Below, piece by piece: positions 45,575 to 54,432 of a stretch of 64,000 nucleotides of DNA (the first letter of the stretch is position 1; each line of letters begins with the position of its first letter). The translations under genes and the position numbers were made by a program. The DNA comes from Gallionella sp. (GTDB taxonomy: Bacteria > Pseudomonadota > Gammaproteobacteria > Burkholderiales > Gallionellaceae). The notes under the pieces were generated by a model. That model was not told where the DNA came from. It searched no databases and worked only from the letters and a program-made list of their open reading frames with translations. The DNA is taken from NCBI GenBank assembly GCA_028714895.1, contig JAQTLM010000010.1:40389-104388 (forward strand), given 5' to 3'.

Positions 45575-47833
45575 CTATTTGGTCAGCGAGATGAACAGCT
45601 GCGGCAGCTTCTCGGGCAGTTGCGCTACCCGGTCGATGATGGTGTATTGCTTGCCGAAGATGTCCGCGACATATTCATCGGCCTTGCGGTCGAGGTTGAT
45701 GCAATAGGCATAAATGCCCTGCCGATCCAGCTCCGTCACCGCCTGCCGCGCGTCCTCGATCAATAACCTGCCATCCTTGCTGTCTATGTCCGATGGCTCC
45801 CCATCAGTGAGGATCAGCATCAATTTTTTATCAGCCTGCTGCTTTTCCAGATAGTGCGCGGCATGGCGCATCGCCGCTCCCATGCGCGTGGAGTAGCTGG
45901 CTTCCATCGCCGCCAGCCGCCCCTTCACCTCATCGTCCCAATGTTCGCTGTAACCCTTGATGTGCAGGTAGCGCACGTCATGCCGCGTGTTGGAATGGAA
46001 ACCAGCGATGGCAAACGGGTCGCCCAGTTTCTCGATTGCCCAAGCCAGCAGCGATACCGCTTCCTGGCTCAGCTCCAAAATGGTCTGGTCGCAGCCCGCC
46101 GCCTTTTCGTTGAGCGATTCCGACAAATCCAGCAACAACAGCACCGCGATGTTGCGCCCGCTGGTTTTATGACTCATGTTGATGCGCGGGTCGGGCGTCG
46201 CGCCGCTCTTGTAGTCGATCAGCGAACGCAGCGCGACGTCCAGGTCCAGTTCGCTGCCTTCTTCCTGATAGCGGATGAGCACCTTGTCCTGAGGCTTGAG
46301 CAGGTCGAGCATTTTCTTCAATCGCTTGGCCAGCGCGTTGTGTTTGGCCAGCAGCTTGTCGATGTCCGCCGCGTTGCCGGGCGGATGCAAGGCTTCATAC
46401 ACGCTCACCCAATCCGGGCGGTAACTCTGGTTGAGATAATCCCATTCGTGATAGTGGCGCGGCGACAGGCCGTTGATTTCCTTGCCCGGCTCGATTTTGC
46501 GCGGCTCGTCAAACGCCTCTTCCTCATCGCCCTCCTCAATAAATTTCCATAACTGACGGTTGTCATCGCGGTAATCCACCACCGTGTCCTTAAAGTGGAT
46601 TTTGGCGAGTTGATCGCTCTGACGGCGTGTCGTGGCGACAAACGAAACCGCCAGGTCGGCCATCTCCGGCGTGCTCGAATTGCCGTGCTGCATCAGGTCA
46701 TGAAAGCGCTGCGTGAACTCAACAATATGCAGATTTTTATAGGAGTGCTGCGGGTCGATGATGGCGCGCGACAGCATCGCCAGGCGATGGCGCACGCCGG
46801 ATTCCCTTTCCGAATCGCAAGCATCTTCGGCAGGGATGGGATGTAATGCCATGAAAATGCGGCGCAGGCCGGGATACTCACGCATCGCCAGATATTCCAC
46901 GCGGCTGTCTTCCAGAAACTCTGTCGCCATGCGCTGAAACGGACTGAAGTTGTCGGCAAAAACGGCCGTCGTCCAGCGACGGTGTCCGGCAATGTGCGCC
47001 AGCACCGCGCGGTAGCGGTCTATGCCTGCAATTCCTTGGGTATCGTCATACACATCCGGCAGGCGGATGCCGAGCTTGTCGTAATAGGGAATCGGCTTGC
47101 GCAATTCATCGAATGCGCCGGAATAGGGTATCAATTGGTCTTCATCGTGCCACAGCCCGCGCAAATACATGTCCAGCTTGCGCTCATTGTCCACCAGCAA
47201 GGTGCCGTGCCGCTCGCGCTGCAACACCGCGCGGCTGTCCGCCGATTGCAGGCTGAAGTAATCGATCTGCCGGTCCGGATGATCCTTGTAATAGCGCACG
47301 CCGTATTCCACCCAGCTCTTCAGCCCCATCAGGGAAAGCTGACTGAGCAGCAGCGGAACCTGTTTGAAAAATTCCGGCAACCCCGGACTGGGAAAAGTCT
47401 GGTGGATGCCGTGGATCGAACCGGTGGTGCGCTCCATGAAGTCCAGCACGATGCCCAGATAGTCGCGCAACTGCTCTGGCGATTGCAGGCGCCGCGCAGT
47501 GACCGGCAACGATTGCAGGAATGGCGTAATGGCATTGCCGTTGGGCGACTTCCACATCCTGCGAATACACTCCATGACGGCGGGCAGCGCATCTTCGCCC
47601 AGCGTCTTGGCCACCGTCGGCCATTCCTCCAGAAAGATCAGGATCGGTTCCGCGCCGCGCCCCATCTTGCCGAGGAAGCGCGCGTTTTCGATATAAGCCT
47701 CTACCCCTTGCCTGGAAAGTGTCGCCAATGCCTCACGCATGCAATCGGCAAACACCGGCTCGACGCGCGGGAAGCCGCAGTCAAGCTGCTTCCAGTAGGC
47801 CTCCAGTTCGGCGGGGATAGTTACGGTTTCCAT
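45575..47833 (-). CDS. cbbO: RuBisCO activase subunit CbbO
   Basis: 752 residues from ATG 47831-47833. A long helical N-terminal part and a C-terminal von Willebrand factor A domain with MIDAS motif DLSES near residue 567 and LILTDGEPSD. CbbO is the adaptor that docks the CbbQ AAA+ ring on RuBisCO so that inhibitory sugar phosphates are removed. In form II systems the pair is usually the CbbQ2/CbbO2 type. It follows cbbQ, separated by a hairpin repeat. Confidence 0.94.
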   Translation of the reverse strand: METVTIPAELEAYWKQLDCGFPRVEPVFADCMREALATLSRQGVEAYIENARFLGKMGRGAEPILIFLEEWPTVAKTLGEDALPAVMECIRRMWKSPNGNAITPFLQSLPVTARRLQSPEQLRDYLGIVLDFMERTTGSIHGIHQTFPSPGLPEFFKQVPLLLSQLSLMGLKSWVEYGVRYYKDHPDRQIDYFSLQSADSRAVLQRERHGTLLVDNERKLDMYLRGLWHDEDQLIPYSGAFDELRKPIPYYDKLGIRLPDVYDDTQGIAGIDRYRAVLAHIAGHRRWTTAVFADNFSPFQRMATEFLEDSRVEYLAMREYPGLRRIFMALHPIPAEDACDSERESGVRHRLAMLSRAIIDPQHSYKNLHIVEFTQRFHDLMQHGNSSTPEMADLAVSFVATTRRQSDQLAKIHFKDTVVDYRDDNRQLWKFIEEGDEEEAFDEPRKIEPGKEINGLSPRHYHEWDYLNQSYRPDWVSVYEALHPPGNAADIDKLLAKHNALAKRLKKMLDLLKPQDKVLIRYQEEGSELDLDVALRSLIDYKSGATPDPRINMSHKTSGRNIAVLLLLDLSESLNEKAAGCDQTILELSQEAVSLLAWAIEKLGDPFAIAGFHSNTRHDVRYLHIKGYSEHWDDEVKGRLAAMEASYSTRMGAAMRHAAHYLEKQQADKKLMLILTDGEPSDIDSKDGRLLIEDARQAVTELDRQGIYAYCINLDRKADEYVADIFGKQYTIIDRVAQLPEKLPQLFISLTK

Positions 47834-47851
47834 TATTTTCAGCACGCTGTT

Positions 47852-47897
47852 GTAGGCCGGGCTTTAGCCCGACATGTCGGGTTGAAACCCGACCTAC
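47852..47897. repeat. GTAGGCCGGG/CCCGACCTAC repeat between cbbQ and cbbO
   Basis: Outer arms GTAGGCCGGGC and the reverse complement side CCCGACCTAC with two inner hairpins (GGGCTTTAGCCC and GTCGGGTTGAAACCCGAC). Same family as 33673-33742 and 30214-30239. It fills most of the 72 bases between the genes, so it is transcribed in the operon. Confidence 0.75.
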
Positions 47898-47905
47898 CAA
47901 TGCAT

Positions 47906-48709
47906 TTAACCGAACACCGCATCGATCGCGTGATCCAGCGTATCGCGGATGTCCGCATCGTCGGTGATCGGGCGCACCAGCGCCATGCGGCACGCGGCGC
48001 GCGGCTCGACGCCGCCCTTGATCAAGGTCGCCGCATACACCAGCAAGCGCGTCGAAATTCCCTCGTCCAGCCCGTGCCCTTTCAGGTTGCGCGCCGCCTG
48101 GCCGATCTTCACCAGACTGGCGGACATTTCCTTATCCATGCCGGTTTCCTTGCAAAGAATCTCCACCTCCAGCATCGCAGCAGGGTAGTCGAATTCAAAT
48201 GCGGTAAAACGCTGCTTGGTGGATTGCTTCAAATCCTTCAACAGGCTTTGGTAGCCGGGATTGTAGGAAATCACCATCTGAAAATCGGGATGTGCCTCGA
48301 GCTGCTCGCCCTTCTTGTCCAGCGGCAGGGTGCGGCGATGGTCGGTCAGCGGGTGGATCACCACCGTGGTGTCCTGGCGCGCTTCGACGATTTCGTCGAG
48401 ATAGCAGATTGCACCGATGCGCGCAGCCGTGGTCAGCGGGCCGTCCAGCCAGCGCGTGCCGTTGGCGTCGAGCAGGTAGCGCCCGACCAGATCGCTGGCC
48501 GTCATGTCTTCGTTGCAGGCCACGGTGATCAGCGGCTTGCCCAGCTTCCACGCCATGTACTCGACGAAGCGCGATTTGCCGCAGCCGGTCGGGCCTTTGA
48601 TCATCACCGGCAGACGCGCCGCGTAGGCGGCTTCGTACAGCGTGACCTCTTCGCCTTGCGCCTGGTAGAACGGTTCCTTACTTACCCTGTATTGGTCTTT
48701 ATTTACCAT
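47906..48709 (-). CDS. cbbQ: RuBisCO activase ATPase CbbQ
   Basis: 267 residues of the AAA+ MoxR class. Walker A GPTGCGKS at residues 39-46, Walker B ICYLDEIVEA, sensor QMVISYNPGY. It forms a ring that, with CbbO, remodels inhibited RuBisCO by ATP hydrolysis. It lies directly behind cbbM after a terminator-like hairpin, so lower expression than RuBisCO itself is expected. Confidence 0.96.
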   Translation of the reverse strand: MVNKDQYRVSKEPFYQAQGEEVTLYEAAYAARLPVMIKGPTGCGKSRFVEYMAWKLGKPLITVACNEDMTASDLVGRYLLDANGTRWLDGPLTTAARIGAICYLDEIVEARQDTTVVIHPLTDHRRTLPLDKKGEQLEAHPDFQMVISYNPGYQSLLKDLKQSTKQRFTAFEFDYPAAMLEVEILCKETGMDKEMSASLVKIGQAARNLKGHGLDEGISTRLLVYAATLIKGGVEPRAACRMALVRPITDDADIRDTLDHAIDAVFG

Positions 48710-48728
48710 GATCAGCCCCCTGTGAACA

Positions 48729-48756
48729 AAACGCCCCCAGCAAGTGGGGGCGCGTT
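48729..48756 (-). terminator. Terminator-like hairpin between cbbM and cbbQ
   Basis: Eight-base-pair stem (CGCCCCCA against TGGGGGCG, 48732-48739 and 48745-48752) with a five-base loop; TTTTG follows on the minus strand. Probably a partial terminator that sets the cbbM to cbbQ ratio. Confidence 0.75.
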
Positions 48757-48779
48757 TTTACTACTCGGCTACACCCGGA

Positions 48780-50159
48780 TTATTTATGTACGCCGAGCTT
48801 TTCGCGCCAGCCCGGGAATATCTTGTCAGCGTCTTTCGGGAAGGATTCGAACGCACGCGCGAATTCCTTGTGCTCCTTCGCGTACTGGATCGGATCGGAA
48901 CCGGACTTCCAGCATTCGTAAGCCTGGCGCAGCGAGACCGCACCGGCAGCCGGAGAATCGATGTGCCCATAAGCGCCTCCGCCTGCGGTGTTGATCACGT
49001 TGCCGTGGCCGAGGTTCTCGAAGAAGCCGGGCAGGCGCAACGCATTCATGCCGCCTGAAATGATCGGCGTGGTCGGCTTCATGCCATACCATTCCTGATG
49101 GTAGAACGGGCCCATGCAACTGTCGCGCTCGATCATGTAGGCGATGATGCGGTCGTCCTTGCCGCCTTCCATTTTGCCGTAGCCCATGGTGCCGACGTGG
49201 ATGCCGGAAGCGCCCTGCAGACGCGACATCTTAGCCAGCACGAACGCGGTATAGCCGCGCTTGGAAGAAGGAGAAGTCACCGCGCCGTGACCGGCACGGT
49301 GGTAGTGCAGGTACTGGCTCGGATATTGACGGCGTGCTGTGGTGATCATGCCGGGGCCGCCGACGTAACCATCCACCAGGAAAGCCACCTTGTCCGCATC
49401 CGGGCCGAAGGTTTCCAGCGCGAAATCGGCGCGGGCGCACATCTCATAGTGATCGTCGGCAGTGATGTTCATCGAGAATAGCTTGGCCTGGCCGGTCTCG
49501 TCCTGGGCGCGCTTCAGCGAGTCATAGACCAGCGGCAGCACTTTCTTGATCGGGCAGAACACCTGATTGCCTTGCGGCTCGTCGTTCTTGATGAAGTCGC
49601 CGCCCAGCCAGAACTGGTAAGCCGCCTTGGCGAACGGTTCCGGGCGCAGCCCCAGCTTGGGCTTGATGATCGTGCCGGAAATATAACCGCCGTCCTTGAC
49701 CGGTCGGCCGAGAATGCGCCACAGGTCGGAAATATCCTTGGCCGGGCCGTCGAACAATTGCAACATGCGCGGCGGCACGTAGAAATCCTGCATTTGCAGA
49801 TTCGCGATATCGCCCATGCCCTGATTGTTGCCGATACACAGGGTCAGAAAGGACACGATCATCACGCGGCCATCGGTAAGATTGCGGTCGAACAGATCGT
49901 TTGGATAAGCGACCTTCATGATGCCCTTGGCTTCGTCGATGAAGTACACCAGCGCGTCCACGCCCTTGGTGAATTCATCGGTAGTGCTAACTTCCACGTT
50001 GGTGCCGGTGGAGGATTCCGCCGCGATATGCGCCGCCGCTTCCAGATAACCGACGCCCGCAGCAGGCTCCATCGTGTAAGCAACCAGAATGTGATTGCCT
50101 CCCTTGATCAGGTCTTCTTCCTTCAGGCTCAGATCCGCGTAACGATTCGATTGATCCAT
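48780..50159 (-). CDS. cbbM: Ribulose-1,5-bisphosphate carboxylase form II
   Basis: 459 residues, the size of form II. The catalytic lysine Lys166 ([11 protein letters not shown]) and the carbamylated Lys191 ([14 protein letters not shown]) fall at the same numbers as in the Rhodospirillum rubrum enzyme; the loop-6 region and the GGGAYGHID phosphate site are present. It fixes CO2 at high CO2 and low O2, fitting the micro-oxic setting. First gene of the run to carbonic anhydrase. A GGAGACATGCC site precedes the ATG. Controlled by divergent CbbR. Confidence 0.98.
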   Translation of the reverse strand: MDQSNRYADLSLKEEDLIKGGNHILVAYTMEPAAGVGYLEAAAHIAAESSTGTNVEVSTTDEFTKGVDALVYFIDEAKGIMKVAYPNDLFDRNLTDGRVMIVSFLTLCIGNNQGMGDIANLQMQDFYVPPRMLQLFDGPAKDISDLWRILGRPVKDGGYISGTIIKPKLGLRPEPFAKAAYQFWLGGDFIKNDEPQGNQVFCPIKKVLPLVYDSLKRAQDETGQAKLFSMNITADDHYEMCARADFALETFGPDADKVAFLVDGYVGGPGMITTARRQYPSQYLHYHRAGHGAVTSPSSKRGYTAFVLAKMSRLQGASGIHVGTMGYGKMEGGKDDRIIAYMIERDSCMGPFYHQEWYGMKPTTPIISGGMNALRLPGFFENLGHGNVINTAGGGAYGHIDSPAAGAVSLRQAYECWKSGSDPIQYAKEHKEFARAFESFPKDADKIFPGWREKLGVHK

Positions 50160-50265
50160 GGCATGTCTCCTGTATTAACGATTGATTTTGGCTTGTTGTA
50201 GCCTTGCAACGGTTGCCACTATAGGGGTATCGATATATAAACGATAGTCAATTGTTTTTATAAAT

Positions 50266-50286
50266 ACCATAAGCAATGCTTATGGT
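50266..50286. promoter_or_regulatory. Palindromic operator between cbbM and cbbR, likely CbbR site
   Basis: Perfect nine-base arms ACCATAAGC and GCTTATGGT around AAT. The core TAAGC-AAT-GCTTA obeys the T-N11-A rule of LysR-type sites. It overlaps the region just upstream of the cbbR -10, suiting autorepression, and lies about 107 bases from the cbbM start. A weaker dyad ATCG...CGAT is at 50229-50245, nearer the cbbM promoter. Confidence 0.7.
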
Positions 50287-50287
50287 T

Positions 50288-50302
50288 TGCTATAATCCGG
50301 AT
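50288..50302 (+). promoter_or_regulatory. Extended -10 of cbbR, candidate leaderless start
   Basis: TTGCTATAAT (extended -10 TGCTATAAT, hexamer 50291-50296) is followed by six bases and then the ATG of cbbR at 50303, so transcription would begin on or next to the start codon. No ribosome site is visible before that ATG. Confidence 0.5.
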
Positions 50303-51229
50303 ATGCTCAATTTCACCCTGCGTCAGCTCCAGGTCTTCGAAAAGGTGGCCAGCCACCTGAATTATTCGCGGGCCGCCGAAGAACTATACCTATCGCAACC
50401 GGCAGTGTCCATGCAGATCAAGCAACTGGAAGGACATATCGGCCTGCCGTTATTCGAACAGATGGGCAAAAAGATTTTTCTCACCGAGGCCGGGCGCGAG
50501 CTGTTTCATTACAGCCGCAACATCGCGCAACAGCTTGCCGAAATGGAGGCGGTATTCGATGAAATGAAAGGACTGGAACAGGGCAAGCTCACGCTGTCGG
50601 TGGTCAACACCGCAAATTATTTCACCCCTCGGCTGCTGGCGGAATTCTGCCGGCGCCACCCCAATATCAACGTGATCCTGCAGGTCGCCAACCGCGCTGC
50701 GGTGATCAAACAGCTTGCCGACAACAGCACCGACCTGGCCATCATGGGGCAACCCCCGGACGGTCTCGATATCAGCGCGGAATCGTTCATGAAAAACCCG
50801 CTGGTGGTAATCGCCGCGCCAGATCATCCGCTCGTCAAGCTAAAGCGCATCAAACTCGCGCGACTCGCGCAGGAAACTTTTTTGTCTCGCGAACCGGGTT
50901 CCGGCACGCGCAGCGCAATGGAGCGCGTCTTCGCGGAACATCAAATTCAGCCGCGCATCAGCATGGAGATGGAGACCAACGAGGCGATCAAACAGGCGGT
51001 GCAGGCCGGTATGGGGCTGGGCATCCTGTCGCTGCACAGCATCGAGCTGGAACTGGAAACCAAACGGCTCGCCGTGCTCAACGTCGAACATTTCCCGCTG
51101 CTGCGCCACTGGTTCGTCGCACATCGCAGCAACAAACGCCTGTCCAGCGCCGCCCTTGCATTCAAGGAGTTTTTGCTGGGCGAGGCAAATAAGGCCATTC
51201 GCCCCATAACAAAATGCACACGCAAATAA
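50303..51229 (+). CDS. cbbR: LysR-type regulator CbbR
   Basis: 308 residues from ATG 50303 (MLNFTLRQLQVFEKVASHLN). N-terminal winged HTH (YSRAAEELYLSQPAVSMQIKQLE) and a LysR effector domain. It is divergent from cbbM and has the typical CbbR sequence in the HTH. It activates Calvin-cycle genes when an intermediate such as RuBP or phosphoenolpyruvate signals demand; the effector here is unknown. Two further in-frame ATGs upstream (50276 and 50303-27) fall in the operator. Confidence 0.93.
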   Translation: MLNFTLRQLQVFEKVASHLNYSRAAEELYLSQPAVSMQIKQLEGHIGLPLFEQMGKKIFLTEAGRELFHYSRNIAQQLAEMEAVFDEMKGLEQGKLTLSVVNTANYFTPRLLAEFCRRHPNINVILQVANRAAVIKQLADNSTDLAIMGQPPDGLDISAESFMKNPLVVIAAPDHPLVKLKRIKLARLAQETFLSREPGSGTRSAMERVFAEHQIQPRISMEMETNEAIKQAVQAGMGLGILSLHSIELELETKRLAVLNVEHFPLLRHWFVAHRSNKRLSSAALAFKEFLLGEANKAIRPITKCTRK

Positions 51230-51369
51230 ATCTCCCAAAAGTTTCTCCCGCAGAAACCCGCGCTCGTCATGATTGACATGCCGCTTGTCAGTATCCCTCC
51301 GCCTCTGGTCGGTTTTGGGTAGAAACCCTAAAATGCGCGCTCTACTATGCTCACCCAAAGGAGAATGCA

Positions 51370-51765
51370 ATGAAAACGCAGAAAGGTTTTACCCTCGTTG
51401 AGTTGATGATTGTCGTGGTAATTATCGGTATCTTGGCAAGCTTCGCCATGCCCGCCTATAACGATTATGTGACGCGTGGGAAACTGGTAGAAGGTACCTC
51501 TGCTCTATCCGATGGCCGGGTCAAGATGGAACAGTTTTTTCAGGACAACCGTACCTATGTTGGCGGGACGGCTCCTGCTAATACTACAAATTTCACTTAT
51601 GCCGCCAGCAATCTTTCGACTGCAACCTACACGATAACCGCAACCGGCAGAAACGGCCTATCTGCTTTTATCTACACCATTGATCAAGCCAACGCAAAGA
51701 CTTCGAACACCCCATGGGGTAATGGTGCGACGTGCTGGATCATGAAAAAAGGAGATGCGTGTTGA
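51370..51765 (+). CDS. pilE: Type IV pilin-like protein (PilE)
   Basis: 131 residues. Prepilin leader MKTQKG with cleavage before [20 protein letters not shown] and Glu5 present. Two cysteines at the C-terminus ([11 protein letters not shown]) can form a disulfide loop. It has the PilE-type minor pilin pattern ([20 protein letters not shown]). It comes first in the minor-pilin cluster, with a ribosome site AAAGGAGAATGCA, and overlaps fimT. Confidence 0.92.
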   Translation: MKTQKGFTLVELMIVVVIIGILASFAMPAYNDYVTRGKLVEGTSALSDGRVKMEQFFQDNRTYVGGTAPANTTNFTYAASNLSTATYTITATGRNGLSAFIYTIDQANAKTSNTPWGNGATCWIMKKGDAC

Positions 51766-52280
51766 ACGCTTGCCCAAAATCCAAGCACTTGGGATTTTCA
51801 CTGGTTGAGTTGATGATCGGTGTTGCGATCTTGGCTATTCTGGCGGGGCTGGCCATGCCCAATTTCCAGACATGGATTCGGAATTCCCAGATTCGCAACG
51901 CGGCTGAATCTATTACGAATGGATTGCAGCGCGCACGGGCAGAAGCGGTGGCACGTAACACCAATGTTGCCTTTGCTTTGGGGGCAGACTCCTCCTGGAC
52001 TATCAGTGTGGTTGCGCCCGCCTCGGTGATTGAGTCAAGGTCTGCCAACGAAGGCTCCAAAAACGTTACTCGCACGGAGCTGCCTGCAGGTGCAACAACC
52101 ATCACTTTCAACAATTTTGGTGGGGTAGTAGCCAATGTACCCGCCTCCGCTTCGCTCAGGCAAGTCGACCTTGCTGCAGTTGGCGGCACCCAGAATTTGC
52201 GGGTCACAATTGGTGTGGGCGGCAATGCAAGAATGTGCGATCCCAATCTGGCTGCAGGCTCCAGTCCACGCGCATGCTAA
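51759..52280 (+). CDS. fimT: Minor pilin FimT/GspH family
   Basis: 173 residues. Leader ending KHLG, then [20 protein letters not shown] with Glu5, followed by a GspH-type beta domain. The start is GTG 51759-51761 or TTG 51762-51764 behind GGAG; the second has better spacing. It overlaps the pilE stop. It ends in Cys like the pilin. Part of the pilus-tip priming complex with PilV, PilW, PilX and PilY1. Confidence 0.88.
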   Translation: MLNACPKSKHLGFSLVELMIGVAILAILAGLAMPNFQTWIRNSQIRNAAESITNGLQRARAEAVARNTNVAFALGADSSWTISVVAPASVIESRSANEGSKNVTRTELPAGATTITFNNFGGVVANVPASASLRQVDLAAVGGTQNLRVTIGVGGNARMCDPNLAAGSSPRAC

Positions 52281-52294
52281 GCGGAGCAAAAATC

Positions 52295-52678
52295 ATGCAC
52301 AAACAAATATCCTCACCCCTTAAATCAGCGCAACAAGGCGTCGTGTTAGTAGAAGCGATGATTGCCATCCTGATTTTTTCCATGGGGGTGCTGGCTGTGG
52401 TTGGCTTGCAAGCTGCCATGATCAAAAACACTGCTGATTCGAAATACCGTGCCGATGCAGGTTATATCGCCCAGCAGAGGATAGGTACGATGTGGTCCGA
52501 TCCGGGCAATCTTGCCTCCTACCTTGAGGCAAATACCGACATCTCCACATTATTGCCAAGCGGTACACGAACCGTCACCCAACCAGTCGCCGGTCAGTTT
52601 GTGGTTACAATTACTTGGCAGCAACCGGGGGAAGCACAGCATAACTTCACCACCACCGCCACCATCGCCGGGGGCTAG
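52295..52678 (+). CDS. pilV: Minor pilin PilV
   Basis: 127 residues from ATG 52295 with GCGGAG eight bases upstream. Leader ends SAQQG, then VVLVEAMIAILIFSMGVLAV with Glu at +5. The rest matches PilV (GLQAAMIKNTADSKYRADAG). It is shorter than most PilV proteins. Fourteen bases behind fimT and four before pilW. Confidence 0.88.
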   Translation: MHKQISSPLKSAQQGVVLVEAMIAILIFSMGVLAVVGLQAAMIKNTADSKYRADAGYIAQQRIGTMWSDPGNLASYLEANTDISTLLPSGTRTVTQPVAGQFVVTITWQQPGEAQHNFTTTATIAGG

Positions 52679-52682
52679 AATC

Positions 52683-53771
52683 ATGAAACCAAATAGCGGA
52701 CGCTCACCTTCTTATCAAGCCGGTTTCACCTTGGTGGAAATCATGGTTGGCTTGGCAATCGGCATGCTCGCCACAATAGTCATCATGCAGGTTTTCTCTG
52801 TCTTTGAAGCGCAAAAACGCACCACCACAGGAACAGCTGATGCACAGACCAATGGCGGCATCGCGTTGTATAACATCGGGCGCGAACTACAGATGGCAGG
52901 CTACCCCTTGATGCCTGTTACGGACTCGCCGCTCGAGTGCACAACACTGACTATTAATGGCACAGCAGACGCAACCATCCCAAACCGCATCTCTCCTGTC
53001 ACCATTGCCGACGGCGGAGCGGCTGCAGGCGCCAGCGACACGATCACCCTGCGCTACGGCAATTCCCAAATGGGAGGTGTTCCTACTACGATTTGTGCGA
53101 CGGCCGGTACGGCAATGACGGTCGGTAATAACACCTCTTCTTGCCCAAGCAACAATTTCGGTTGCCAGGTTGGCGATATTGCCCTCATCACCACCGGCGC
53201 GAACTGCGCCATGACTAGCGTGACTGCATTGTCGGCAGCGAGCGACACACCGGCGACAATAACGCTGCAAAATGCCACTGGTGCCGCAGTCGGTGCCAAT
53301 CTTGCCTGCCTGGGAACTTGGAATGAGATTACCTATGCCGTGAATAATGGCAATCTGGAACGAACTGTTGCTCCTAACGTGGCTGTTCCCAGCGTGGTGG
53401 GCATTGTCAACCTTCAGGCGCAATATGGGGTTTCCGCCGCAGCCAACTCCAACCAGGTCACCCAGTGGGTAGATGCCACAACTGCAACTGGCTGGAATGC
53501 GCCTACCGTCGCCAATCGTAACCGGATCAAAGCCGTTCGTATCGCAGTCGTGGCGCGCAACGCAAAAATAGAACCGGCCGCTGTGACTGCCGCATGCAGT
53601 TCCACGACTACTGCCGCACCTACCGGTCTGTGCGCATGGGCAGGCAGCGTAGCCTCCCCTGCCCCAGTGGTCGATCTGAGCAATGATCCCAACTGGGCAC
53701 GTTACCGCTATCGAGTATTCGAAACCATTATCCCCCTGCGCAACATGATCTGGTCCAAGGATACGCTATGA
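52683..53771 (+). CDS. pilW: Minor pilin PilW
   Basis: 362 residues from ATG 52683. Leader ends YQAG, then FTLVEIMVGLAIGMLATIVI with Glu5. The rest is a large beta-rich domain with many Thr, Ala and Cys residues, as in PilW. It belongs to the initiation complex of type IV pili. The 3' end overlaps pilX by four bases. Confidence 0.9.
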   Translation: MKPNSGRSPSYQAGFTLVEIMVGLAIGMLATIVIMQVFSVFEAQKRTTTGTADAQTNGGIALYNIGRELQMAGYPLMPVTDSPLECTTLTINGTADATIPNRISPVTIADGGAAAGASDTITLRYGNSQMGGVPTTICATAGTAMTVGNNTSSCPSNNFGCQVGDIALITTGANCAMTSVTALSAASDTPATITLQNATGAAVGANLACLGTWNEITYAVNNGNLERTVAPNVAVPSVVGIVNLQAQYGVSAAANSNQVTQWVDATTATGWNAPTVANRNRIKAVRIAVVARNAKIEPAAVTAACSSTTTAAPTGLCAWAGSVASPAPVVDLSNDPNWARYRYRVFETIIPLRNMIWSKDTL

Positions 53772-54421
53772 AATCGCTGACCAAACTTCGCTTCGATCGG
53801 GTGCGCGTCGTGAAGCAGCGCGGTGTGGTGCTGTTTTTTGCCCTGATCGCCCTGCTTGCCATGTCGCTTGCGGCGGTAGCGCTGATACGCTCGGTGGATA
53901 CCAGCACCATGATTGCCGGCAACCTGGCGTTCAAGCAGGCGGCAACCACCTCCGGTGATGCGGGGATCGAGGCCGCTATCACCTGGCTGACAGCGACAGA
54001 TACGGCAGCAACGACAGCAAGGGCAGGCACCGCCAATACTGTTTTGAACGATCTCACCCACCCCTTCAACGTCACCAATGCGGCAAACGGCTATTACTCC
54101 AACGCCGACTCCGCCTTGAACCTCTTTGCCGATGCCACGTGGAACGCTATCACTATCCCTGCCGTAACCGACAACAGCGGTAATTCCAAGCGCTATATCA
54201 TCCAGCGCATGTGCCGTACCGCCAATGCACTGGTTACTGCTCAGAACTGCCTGTTCAGCGGTGCAATCCAGGACACTAATGGGCAAAACATCCCGCTGCC
54301 CCAGGATGTCTGCACGGGAGCTGGCTGCCCGGCAGCGGGCCAAACTCCCCAGATGCGCATTACTACCAGGGTCGATGGCCCAAAAAATACCGTCAGTTAC
54401 GTGCAAGCATTTGTCTATTAA
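53768..54421 (+). CDS. pilX: Minor pilin PilX
   Basis: 217 residues. A basic N-terminus (KQRG) is followed by VVLFFALIALLAMSLAAVAL with no Glu at +5, as usual for PilX/GspK-type proteins that sit at the tip. The following DTSTMIAGNLAFKQAATTSGDAG is the PilX block. Twelve bases before pilY1. Confidence 0.9.
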   Translation: MKSLTKLRFDRVRVVKQRGVVLFFALIALLAMSLAAVALIRSVDTSTMIAGNLAFKQAATTSGDAGIEAAITWLTATDTAATTARAGTANTVLNDLTHPFNVTNAANGYYSNADSALNLFADATWNAITIPAVTDNSGNSKRYIIQRMCRTANALVTAQNCLFSGAIQDTNGQNIPLPQDVCTGAGCPAAGQTPQMRITTRVDGPKNTVSYVQAFVY

Positions 54422-54432
54422 AGGAGGCAATC

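Noticed and set aside
46982..48994. A 670-codon open frame on the plus strand opposite cbbO and cbbQ
   Set aside because: It crosses the gap between two well supported genes and has the biased composition of an antisense frame.
51270..51350. Sigma-54 promoter before pilE
   Set aside because: No GG-N10-GC element was found; TTGACA at 51281-51286 has no -10 at the right distance.
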